Part shown: positions 46,825 through 56,942 of the stretch, in pieces
How positions within the stretch are numbered: position 1 is the stretch's first letter
How the letters are laid out: each line of letters opens with the position of its first letter
DNA from: Fallopia convolvulus
Taxonomy: Eukaryota > Streptophyta > Magnoliopsida > Caryophyllales > Polygonaceae
Direction: 5' to 3'
Assembly (NCBI GenBank): GCA_964016875.1
Contig: OZ024724.1
Location: 33,875,786-33,939,785, forward strand
DNA length: 64,000 nt
Made by a program: the position numbers and the translations under genes
Notes under the pieces: model-generated
What the model saw: only the letters and a program-made list of their open reading frames with translations
Told to the model about the DNA's origin: nothing
Databases searched by the model: none

Positions 46825-47274
46825 CTTTAAAGACATCTAGGCATAAGCATAAAGAATGAGGAAAGTATCAAGCCAATAAGCACATTATGTACTATAAAAG
46901 CAAGACCGATCGAATAAAAGTATAAATTCAAACCTGGAAACCAAATGCCACATTTAGGAGTGACATTTACATGGACATTTTATCGAACACTTGGGGTGAA
47001 ATGTTAGATCTCAAGTCATATTTAAGGCAAAAGGAGAAAAAACAAGTGAACTTGAAAGAAATCTAGGCATAAGCATAAAGAATGAGGATAGTATCAAGCC
47101 AATAAGCACATTCTGCACCACAAAATAAAGACCGATCGAATAAGAGCATATTCGAACCTAAATACCAAATACCACACTTAGGAGTCACATTTACATGGAC
47201 ATTTCATCGAATACGTGGCGTGCAATGTTAGATTACAAGTCATTTTAAAGGCAAAAGGAGAAAAAACAAGTGAT
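46825..47274 (+). repeat. Displaced copy of the 450-bp dimer
   Basis: The same private variants (GAATGAGGAAAG at 46854, CTGGAAACCAAATGCC, TTGGGGTGAAATG, CGAATACGTGGCGTG) return about 1.4 kb after the triplication, surrounded by ordinary monomers. Confidence 0.85.
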
Positions 47275-49461
47275 CTTTAAAGACATCTAGGCATAAGCAT
47301 AAAGAATAAGGATAGTATCAAGCCAATAAGCACATTCTACACTACAAAATAAAGATCGTTCCAATAAAAGATAAATTCAAACATAGCTAGAAACCGAATG
47401 CCACATTTAGGAGTTAGATTTACATGGACATTTCATCGAACACTTGGCGTGAAATGTTAGATCACAAGTCATTTTAAAGGCAAAAGGAGAAAAAACAAGT
47501 GATCTTTAAGGACATCTAGGCATAAGCATAAAGTATGAGGAAAGTATCAAGCCAATAAGCACATTTTGCACAACAAAATCAAGACCGATCCAATAAAAGC
47601 ATATATGCAAACCTAGAAATCGAATGCCACATTTAGGAGTGACTTTACATGGACATTTCATCGAACACTTGGCGTGCAATGTTAGATCACAAGTCATTTT
47701 AAAGGCAAAAGGAGAAAAAACAAGTGATCTTTGATGACATCTAGGGATAAGCATAAAGAATGAGGATAGTATCGAGCCAATAAGCATATTCTGCACTATA
47801 ATAAGCATAAAGAATGGTGTGCAATCTTATATCAAAAGTCAAATTCTAAAGGTAAAAGGAGAAAACACAAGTGAACTTTAAAGACATCTAGGCATAAGCA
47901 TAAAGAATGAGGATAGTATCAAGCCAATAAGCACATTCTGTACAATAAAAGCAAGACCGATCGAATAAAAGTATAAATTCAAACCTAGAAACTAAATGCC
48001 AAATTTAGGATGGCATTTACATAGACATTTCATCGAACAAGTGGCGTGCATTGTTAGATCACAAGTCATTTTAAAGGCAAAAGGAGAAAAAACAAGTGAA
48101 CTTGAAAGACATCTAGGCATAAGCATAAAGAATGAGAATAGTATCAAGCCAATAAGGACATTATGCACTACAAAATCAAGACCGATCCAATAAGAGCATA
48201 TTCGAACCTAAATACCAAATACCACACTTAGGAGTCACATTTACATGGACATTTCATCGAACAAGTGGCGTCCAATGTTAGATCACTAGCCATTTTAAAG
48301 GCAAAAGGAGAAAAAACAAGTGCTCTTTAAAGACATCTAGGCATAAGCCTAAAGAATGAGGATAGTATCAAGCCAATAAGCACATCCTGCATCATCGAAC
48401 ACTTGGTGTGCAAAGTTAGATCACAAGTTAAATTTTAAAGGCAAAAGGATAAAAGACATCTAGGCATAAGCCTAAAGAATGAGGATAGTATTAAGTCAAT
48501 AAGCACATTCTGCACTATAAAAGCAAGACCGATCGAATAAAAGTATAAATTCAAACCTAGAAACCGAATGCCACATTTAAGAGTTAAATTTACATGGATA
48601 TTTTACTGAACACTTGGCGTGCAATGTTAGATCACAAGTCATTTTAAAGGCAAAAGGAGAAAAAACAAGTGAACTTTAAAAACATCTAGGCATAAGCATA
48701 AAAAATGAGGATAGTATCAAGCCAATAACCACATTCTACACTACAAAATCAAGACGTATCGAATGAAAGCATAAATTCGAACCTAGAAACTGAATGCTAC
48801 ATTTAGGAGTGACATTTACATGGACATTTCATCAAACACTTGGCGTGAAATGTTAGATCACAAGTCATTTTAAAGGCAAAAGGAGAAAAAATAAGTGAAC
48901 TTTAAGGACATGTAGGCATAAGAATAAAGAATGAGGATAGTATCAAGCCAATAAGCAAATTTTGCATTACAAAATCAAGACGTATCGAATAAAAGCATAA
49001 ATTCGAACCGAGAAACCGAATGCCACATTTAGGTGTGAGATTTACATGGACATTTCATTGAACAATTGGCTTGCAATGTTTGATTACAAGTCATTTTAAA
49101 GGCAAAAGGAGAAAAAACAAGTGAACTTTAAAGACCACTAGGAATAAGCATAAATAATGAGGATAGTATCAAGCCAATAAGAACAGTCTACACTCCAAAA
49201 TCAAGACCGATTAAATAAGAGCATATTCGAACCTAAAAACCGAATGCCATATTAAGGAATTACATTTACATGGACATTTCATCGAACACTTGGCGTGCAA
49301 ATTTAGATCAAAAGTCAAATTTTAAAGGTAAAAGGAGGAAAGACAAGTGAACTTTAAAGACATCTAGGAGTAAGCATAAAGAATGAGGATAATATCAACC
49401 CAATAAGCACATTCTGCACTATAAGTGATCTTTAAAGACATCTAGGCGTAAACAAAGTAAA

Positions 49462-49477
49462 TGTTCGAATTTATGCT
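49462..49477 (-). repeat. 16-bp inverted satellite fragment
   Basis: GTTCGAATTTATGCTT is the reverse complement of the standard monomer text AAGCATAAATTCGAAC, set in an irregular monomer. It is a micro-inversion in an otherwise uniformly oriented array. Confidence 0.75.
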
Positions 49478-51410
49478 TGCACTATAAAGAATGAGGATAA
49501 AGACCCATCGAATAAAAGTATAAAGTCAAACCTAGAAACTAAATGCCACATTTAGGAGTGACATTGACATTGACATTTCATCGAACACTTGGCGTGCAAT
49601 GTTAGATCATAACTCATTTTAAAGGCAAAAGAAGAAAAAACAAGTGATCTTTAAAGACATCTAGTCATAAGCATAAAGAATGAGGATGGTATCAAGCCAA
49701 TAAGCACATTTTGCACTATAAAATCAAGACGTTTCTAATAAAATCATAAATTCGATTCTAGAAACTGAATGCCACATTTAGGTGTGAAATTTACATGGAC
49801 ATTTCATCGAACACTTGGCGTGCAATGTTCGATCAAAAGTCAAATTTTAAAGGCAAAAGGAGAAAAGACAAGTTAACATTAAAGACATCTAGGCGTAAGT
49901 ATAAAGAATGAGGATAGTATCAAGCCAATAAGCACATTCTGCACTATAAAAGAAAGACCCATCGAATAAAAGTATAAATTCAATCCGAGAAACCAAATGC
50001 CACATTTAGGAGTGATATTTACATGGACATTTAATCGAACACTTGGCGTAAAATGTTAGATTACAAGTCATTTCAAAGGCAAAAGGACAAAAAACAAGTG
50101 AACTTGAAAGACATCGAGGCATAAGCATAATGAAGGAGGATAGTATCAAGCCAACAAGCACATTCTGCACTACAAAATAAAGACCGATCGAATAAGAGCA
50201 TATTCGAACCTTAAAACCAAATACCACACATAGGAGTCACATTTACATGGACATTTCATCGAACACGTGGGGTGCAATGTTAGTCACAAGTCATTTTAAA
50301 GGCAAAAGGAGAAAAAACACGTGATCTTTAAAGACATCTAGGCATAATCATAAAGAATGAAGATAGTATCAAGCCAATATGCACATTCTGCACTATAAAA
50401 GTAACACCAATTGAATAAAAGTATAAATTCAAACCTAGAAACCGAATGCCATATTTCGGAGTCACATTTACATGGACATTTCATTGAACAAGTGGCGTGC
50501 ATTGTTAGATCACAAGTCATTTTAAAGGCAAAAGGAGAAAAAACAAGAGAACTTGAAAGACATCTAGGCATAAGCATAAAGAATGAGAATAGTATCAAGC
50601 CAATAAGCACATTCTGCACTACAAAATCAAGACCGATCAAATAAGAGCATATTCGAACCTAAATACCAAAAACCACACTTAGGAGTGACATTTACATGGA
50701 CATTTCATCGAACATGTGGCATGCATTGTTAGATCACACGTCATTTTAATGACAAAAGGAGAAAAAACAAGTGATCTTTATAGACATTAAGGCATAAACA
50801 TAAAGAATGAGGATAGTATCAAGCCAATAAGCACATTCTGCACTACAAAATCAAGACCGATCCAATAAAAGCATAAATTAAAACCTAGAAACCGAATGCC
50901 AGATTTAGGAGTGACATTACATGGACATTTCATCGAACACTTAGCGTGCAATGTTAGATCACAAGTCAAATTTTAAAGGCAAAAGGAGAAAAAACAAGTG
51001 AACTTTAAAGACATCTAGCCATAAGCATAAAGAATGAGGATAGTATCAAGTCAATAAGCAGATTCTACACTATAAAAGCAAGACCGATCAAATAAAAGTA
51101 TAAATTCAAAACTAGAAACGGAATGCCACATTTAGGAGTTACATTTACATGGACATTTCATCGAACACTTGGCGTGAAATGTTAGATCACAAGACATTTT
51201 AAAGGCAAAAGGAGAAAAAACAAGTGAACTTGAAAGGCATCTAGGCATAAGCATAAAGAATGAGGATAGTATCAAGCCAATAAGCACATTCTACACTACA
51301 AAATCAAGACCGATCGAATAGGAGCATATTCGATCCTCAAAACCAAATACCACACTTAGGAGTCACATTTACATGGACATTTCATCGAACATCACTGCTA
51401 GAAAAAGGGT

Positions 51411-51790
51411 TTTTAACGACGAAAAAATTTGTCGTTATAAGTCGAATATTTCGTCGTTAAAACTTTTAACAACGACAAAAATTTCGTCGTTTGTTCGTTG
51501 CAATAGCTTCGACGTTATTGGATTTAACGACCATGTTCGTCGTTAATTATCAACGACAACATGCTTGTTCGTCGTTAAGCATCAACGACGACATGCTTGT
51601 TCATCGTTAAGCATCAACGACGACATGCTTGTTCGTCGTTAAGCATTAACGACGAACAAGCATGTCGTCGTTGAATCATTAACGACAACATGTCGGCTCG
51701 TCGTTAAATTAACCGATAACAACAAAGTTATAATTGATAACGACAAACTACTTTATCGTAAAAAACTATTCTAACAAACCAAACTTAATT
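51411..51790. repeat. CACTA left subterminal repeats with a large palindrome
   Basis: More than a dozen AACGACG or CGTCGTT units in both orientations, the usual transposase-binding region of CACTA elements. Positions 51616-51672 form a perfect hairpin: 27-bp arms beginning AACGACGACATGCTTG, with a 3-base loop GCA. Confidence 0.9.
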
Positions 51791-52555
51791 AATTATACAT
51801 CAACGAACACATTTATCGTCGTCACTTCAATTATAAGGAAAATCAGCAATAATTTTATTTAAGTTGTTATAACACATTAATAGTACAATGCTCTTATATA
51901 TGGTCATAATATTCTACAAACCAAAAGAATTATAAATAAATTAATTACAACTAAAATTTAATATATTCACTAAATAAAACCCATATTCAAACTTCAATGT
52001 AAGTATTAGAAAATATCTATCTATAAAAATACAAAAGGAAGTAATCCATACGATGTGCTTTCTAGCTCTTCCACTCCATATTCAAATCCAGGAGCTAGTG
52101 TAAATACATGTGAATCAGCTGAACCCTGTGATGTGCGCTCTATCTCTGCCACTCCAGGGCTCTAGCATATAACATAAGATGCCTATTAAGAAAAATCAAA
52201 GGGTAAAGATAATAAGTTTAATTCATTTCAATTAGAAAAGATCTTATCATGCAGGAGGCTGCCTAAGAAGTAAGTGGAGCCAAAAGGATGTGGTATCATG
52301 CAAAACCAATCTTCTTACACCTCCATTACTGCCACTAACTTGCAAAGTTCACTTTGTAGTCATGGAGAATGATACAATATAAATGGTAGACAACAAAATC
52401 ATTATAGTCAACATGAGAGGAATTTATCACAAATGGCACATGTATATTTTGAATTTAACAACAGGCATAAAGAGGAATATATAAATAAGAAAAATCAAAG
52501 TTTTAAATTGGACAAATAGCTTCACAAACACTAAGATAAGGCAAGTGACGCCTAC
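51791..52555. other. CACTA interior, left part
   Basis: AT-rich. On the minus strand an open exon-like piece lies at about 52150-52035 (beginning PGVAEIERTSQGSADS), preceded by a CTAG and ending in a stop. It could be a captured last exon, but I do not recognise it. Nothing else can be supported. Confidence 0.4.
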
Positions 52556-52663
52556 CTTCAATAATGCTGATGAAACGCTGAAAATTCAAATTAAACACTC
52601 CATCAGCATAATGGATAATGGTCTGCCATAACCAGGAGTGATTGGTTGAGGAGAATCTACATC
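52556..52663 (-). pseudogene. Captured exon 2 of an S9 prolyl-oligopeptidase-like gene
   Basis: The minus strand reads SPQPITPGYGRPL and, after a one-base shift, YADGVFNLNFQRFISIIEG. Plant S9-family alpha/beta hydrolases of the At5g36210 type have the corresponding stretch (PITPDYGGP then YADGVFD) in the N-terminal propeller. The piece ends at a donor-like GAAG|GTAGG (52556/52555). It follows the neighbouring S9 exon in correct order and on the same strand, with an intron between, so genomic DNA rather than cDNA was captured. The internal shift makes it non-functional. Confidence 0.75.
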
Positions 52664-52929
52664 GAAGAATGTAAATGAATTTCTACATTTTAAACTATTG
52701 TAAGAAGATTCACTTCAAATTGACATTTGTAACATAGTCAAAAATCTTGTGGGAGATAGTCCTAGAATCACATTGAATGAATGTCAATAACTTTTCATTT
52801 CAGGCAATGGTTTGTACCTGAATTATTTCAATCATCATAACAGAACTAAAGACAAAATAAGCAACCATCATTTTTGTACTAAATACAAGCATAACAAGGA
52901 ACAAGAAAATTTTTCAGGGTAAGAATCAC

Positions 52930-53043
52930 CTCCACGAGAAACTGATTGCTTATTAAGCCGTTGATCTTTATAGTTTAAGAATTTCATAGTGTCTCCTGAA
53001 ATTCCAAACATACCACCTCCATACTCATGAGCCAAGGTACGGA
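52930..53043 (-). pseudogene. Captured exon 1 of an S9 prolyl-oligopeptidase-like gene
   Basis: The minus strand reads VRTLAHEYGGGMFGISGD, then NYKDQRLNKQSV. This is the highly characteristic VRT.(A)QEYGGG...NYKDQRLYKQ segment of plant and bacterial S9 peptidases (alpha/beta hydrolases, N-terminal propeller domain). An acceptor-like ATGCAG lies directly upstream (53049-53044) and a donor-like GAG|GTGATT downstream. The catalytic Ser/Asp/His part of the enzyme is not present in the element. The surrounding frame is open for 89 codons, but that includes intron sequence. Confidence 0.82.
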
Positions 53044-54045
53044 CTGCATAATTCAACTTTCTAATGACATGGTCACTCAATCCAAATATGCTAGAATAGA
53101 GTAGCACTGTAGTAGAATAAGATAGATGAAAACACAAGGCAAAAAATTCAACTTTCTAGTTAATATTTACTCATAAAACTAGTGAACTAATTAGAACCAA
53201 CACTCAATATAAAGCGCACAACAAGATAACCAACCGTAATTTTTTTCATAACAAGGCAATATAGGACAAATGTCTATACAAGACATTTGTATAAAGCGCA
53301 CAACATCTGGAATTCAAACTATTGGATTGCACCAAAAACAGATCACCGAAAATGTCTATACTAGACAAATCAAACTTGTAGACAGACATAACAATTCAAA
53401 ATAGTTTTTAATACTTAATAGATCATTCAGAAACAGTTTGCATACCTTGGGAAGTGTATCTAGAGGCACCCTAGCTCGAAACTCATGATTCCGAGGAATC
53501 CGAGCACACCACTAGAAACAATCAAATCATCAACACTAACTGCACCTTCGGGCATGGTACAAACTGCATCCGAAAGTCAAAAATCAGACAGCTCACTCAA
53601 AAAATATGTACAACGTGAAAAATATACAGGCTACAAGTTAATAAAATTATGAACTCTATAGATCTTAGATTAGAAATCTTAACAAGTGATCAACTAAACA
53701 ACTTGCCAACTTGTTACTCTTTGACCTAAATGAGCAGTTTTCTCACTTCTCAAGGACCACATAAAATATTCAAATCTTTAAGCAATAACGGTTAAAAGAG
53801 AACTTAGACGAATTCATCACTCTGAATGAAGTTCATTGCGCTCCTAGACTCGCAATCTATACATCAAAATTCAAATTGGAGGATAAACCCTATGAGAAAA
53901 CAGAGTGCAAGGTGGTTAGATGAGGAATTAGGGTCTCGTCGATGTTATGCACTATATACACACTTAGTGTTCCTCATTTTTGCCCTTCCAAGGAGATTTG
54001 CATTGTTCTTGAAAATTAAAAATTGGAGTCTTGAGCTAAGGTTAC
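53044..54045. other. CACTA interior, middle part
   Basis: Mostly AT-rich intron-like sequence. One more exon-like piece on the minus strand, about 53518-53453, has an acceptor-like TTTCTAG, an open frame WCARIPRNHEFRARVPLDTL and a donor-like AAG|GTATGC. I do not recognise the protein. Confidence 0.4.
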
Positions 54046-54130
54046 CTCCAAATCCAATGCTTACTTTATCTTCAAGTTGGTCTCTCCATCAAGATTCATA
54101 GCAATAACATATATAGCAGACCGCCTAGAA
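54046..54130 (-). pseudogene. Captured exon fragment of a P4-type ATPase (phospholipid flippase)
   Basis: The minus strand reads YVIAMNLDGETNLKIK followed by a stop and ALDLE, ending at a donor-like GGAG|GTAAC (54046/54045). NLDGETNLK is a signature of the actuator domain of aminophospholipid-translocating P4-ATPases (plant ALA family), where YVETMNLDGETNLK is usual. The in-frame TAA after LKIK breaks it. The right limit is approximate. It comes from a gene unrelated to the S9 pieces, so the element has captured at least two host genes. Confidence 0.75.
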
Positions 54131-55400
54131 TCCTCTCTAGTTGGTTCGCTTGAAAATGCCTTTGCCTTGATGCACTTTGAGTTTTCAATTGTTTATATCC
54201 TGAAAAAGAAAACAAGCTTAACCAAACCCTCTTACAACCAGCATATACTGATTTCATCCAGTTATGTGTCTGTATCTGAATCAAACCTTCGTACAACCAG
54301 TAAAGACAATTTAGAATCATGGGAGATCCCCACCTTGGCTTGAAAATCCAAAGAAAATGAAAAGTATCATAAATGATGAGCTCGACTAATTTGAACTAAT
54401 TTTCATAAGAAAGTTGGATAAATTTTTTTCATTATGTAAATACCAGCCACAAAGATTCAGGTAGGAAAAATAAACTAGGTATATGATCATAAAATAAACT
54501 ACATATGATCATAGCTACACATGGCAAGACTCTTGTATAATTGTACGAACAATCAAATTATAATTATAATTCATCCATTATGATTTACAAATCAACTATA
54601 ATAGAAATGGATGATGTAAAAATAGATAAACATCAGTACTTCAGTATATATGAAGAGGGCCTTCAAAACAAGGTACTTATAAGGAAAGTGAATTACCTAG
54701 AACAACAAGTGTTCTCCGGTCAAGATATCACCCTAGCAGATAAACAATCATCCCTCCAGTTGTGATTGAAACATGTAGAAGAAAAATTAAAAATATCCCG
54801 CATGAGCTCTTCCATTGTGATCTACAACTCCCCAGTTAGTTCTCCGAAACCGTTCCAACCTCACCGCTTCTTTCTCCACCAATTTGTCCTTCTTCACCGT
54901 CAATCTCAACCTTGGATCTTCCAGCAATGGGCTCGCCTTCTTTCAATCGCCGATTATGAAACCCTAGGAAGCCCCAATGGGTTTCTAGGTCTGAAAATCC
55001 CCCAAAATGTATAAAGAACTAGTTCATGGCAGTCAAATTTGATGCTAAACTCGACGCGAACTTTGATGAGAACTCAAGAACGAAGAGAGAACTCACGGAG
55101 CGGAAGAAATCGAGACAACACAGTTTGAGTCAAGTAGTTCAGTGACGGAAGAAACTGGAGAAGAAATCTAAAAATTAAGTCCGAGTAGGCAGAAGTGGTT
55201 GAGAACTCACAGGGATTCAGAGGGAATTAGGTATACGCAGAAGAGGGGTTATTGATCGATCGAATTTTAATTTGAGCGGCGCTCCAATTTGGGACGAATT
55301 TAATTTGAAATTTGCCAAAAGTTTGCCCATCAAACAAATATCGCGCTCTTTTTTAATAATTAGCGGTGAGTTTTTATTTTTGTTTTTTTCTAATAAATAA
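54131..55400. other. CACTA interior, right part
   Basis: Contains open frames of 74-88 codons without recognisable domains. Read on the minus strand, 55015-54800 resembles a plant first exon with 5' UTR (CTAGGGTTTCATAATCGGCG and a purine-rich Glu/Gly stretch), perhaps a third captured piece. No assignment is possible. Confidence 0.35.
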
Positions 55401-55559
55401 GATTAACGACGATCAATGAAATTAGGTTCAGAATAGTCTTATACTTATTACAACCAACACTCATGTTTCTTGTTATTAGAGTTACGTACAGGTCTATAAC
55501 GACAAATTTTTTATTTCATCGTTATTATTTGGTCGTTAAAGAGCCTAGTTCTAGTAGTG
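55401..55559. repeat. CACTA right subterminal region and terminal inverted repeat
   Basis: TTAACGACGA, ATAACGACAAAT, CATCGTTATTA and GGTCGTTAAAG units lead to the inverted end ...CCTAGTTCTAGTAGTG at 55559, followed by the CAT target duplication. Confidence 0.9.
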
Positions 55560-56651
55560 CATGTAACGTGCAATGTTAGATCACAAGTCATTTTAAAGGC
55601 AAAAGGAGAAAAAATAAGTGAACTTAAAAGACATCTAGGCATAAACATAAAGAATGAGGATAGTGTCAAGCTAATAAGCACAAAATCAAGACCGATCGAA
55701 TAAGAGCATATTCGAACCTAAAAACTGCATTCCACATTTAGGAGTCACATTTACATGGACATTTCATCGAACACTAGGCGTGCAATGTTAGATCACAAGT
55801 CATTTTAAAGAAAAAGGAAAAAAAACAAGTGAACTTTAAAATCATCTTGGCATAAGCATAAAAAATGAGGATAGTATCAAGCCAATAAGCACATTTTGCA
55901 CTACAAAATCAAGACGTATCGAATAAAAGCATAAATTCGAACCTAGAAACCAAATGCCACATTTAGGTGTGACATTTATATGGACATTTCATAGAAAACT
56001 TGGCGTGCAATGTTAGATCACAAGTCATTTTAAAGGCAAAAGGAGAAAAAAAACTAGGTAACTGTAAGGACATCTAGGCATAAGCATAAAAAATGAGGAT
56101 AGTATCAAGCCAATAAGAATAGTCTACACTACAAACTCAAGACCGATCCAATAAAAGCATAAATTCGAAACTAGAAACCGAATGCCACATTTAGGAGTGA
56201 CATTTACATGGACATTTCATCGAACACTTGGCGTGCAATGCTAAATCCTAAGTAGTTTTAAAGGCAAAAGGAGAAAAAACAAGTGAACTTTAAAGACATC
56301 CAAGAATAAGCATAAAGAATGAGGATAGTATCAAGCCAATAAGCACATTCGTGACAACAAAATCAAGACTGATCAAATAAGAGCATATTCGAACCTAAAA
56401 ACCGAATGCCACATTTAGGAGTGACATTACATGGACATTTTATCGAACACTTGGCGTGCAATGTTAGATCACAAGTCAAAATTTAAAGGAAAAAGGAGAA
56501 AAAACAAGTAAACTTTAAAGACATCTAGGCATAAGCATAAAGAATGAGGATAGTTTCAAGCCAATAAGCACATTCTACACAACAAAATCAAGACCGATCG
56601 AATAGGAGCATATTCGATCCTAAAATCCAAATACCACACTTAGGAGTCACA

Positions 56652-56942
56652 CTAGTTGAATTCCCGTGCCATGCACGGGTTTTATTTAAATTTTTTTAAA
56701 ATAATTTTTTTTTAATTTTTCAATTAAATAATTAGATTAATTTTTGAAACTTGAAATGCCTAAATTTTAGGAGTAGTAATCATTTCTTATTTTAATTAGT
56801 ATAAAAATTAATTAGTTAAAATATAGTGGGACCTAAATTTTTGATAAAAAATAATTCAAAAATACCAAAAAATGACACATAGGCAAAATAAATGTGAGGA
56901 TGACATGTGGCCAAAAGGCTTCTTCTTTAGTATATAGATAGA
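56652..56942 (-). mobile_element. Helitron, 291 bp, non-autonomous
   Basis: Read on the minus strand it starts TCTATCTATATACTAAAG and ends with the hairpin CCCGTGCATGGCACGGG, then AATTCAACTAG. The terminal TC, the hairpin close to the 3' end and the final CTAG are the three Helitron hallmarks. It sits between A (56651) and T (56943), and uninterrupted monomers read GAGTCACATTTACATGG at this place, so it inserted in AT without a target duplication. It has no coding capacity and is AT-rich. Confidence 0.92.

Larger units (their letters stand above)
43263..51392 (+). repeat. Satellite block C
   Basis: About 36 monomers in the same orientation as the other blocks, with several shortened or hybrid monomers (near 45460, 47800, 48390 and 49400). 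It contains a recent dimer triplication and ends at the CACTA element. No gene present. Confidence 0.95.
51393..55559. mobile_element. CACTA (En/Spm-type) transposon, non-autonomous, with captured gene pieces
   Basis: The left end CACTGCTAGAAAAAGGG and the right end, read inverted, CACTACTAGAACTAGG match at 23 of the first 28 positions. A CAT target duplication flanks it (51390-51392 and 55560-55562), and the satellite reads continuously if the element and one CAT are removed. Subterminal DNA is rich in AACGACG/CGTCGTT repeats, as usual for plant CACTA elements. No transposase domain was recognised in 4167 bp. Exon-like pieces of two unrelated plant genes lie inside on the minus strand, making it a Pack-CACTA. 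The coding strand of the transposon itself cannot be told. Confidence 0.95.

Noticed and set aside
53826..55014. Plus-strand frames inside the CACTA element as transposase exons
   Set aside because: No transposase motif is visible. The recognisable coding signals in this stretch (P4-ATPase piece) lie on the minus strand.
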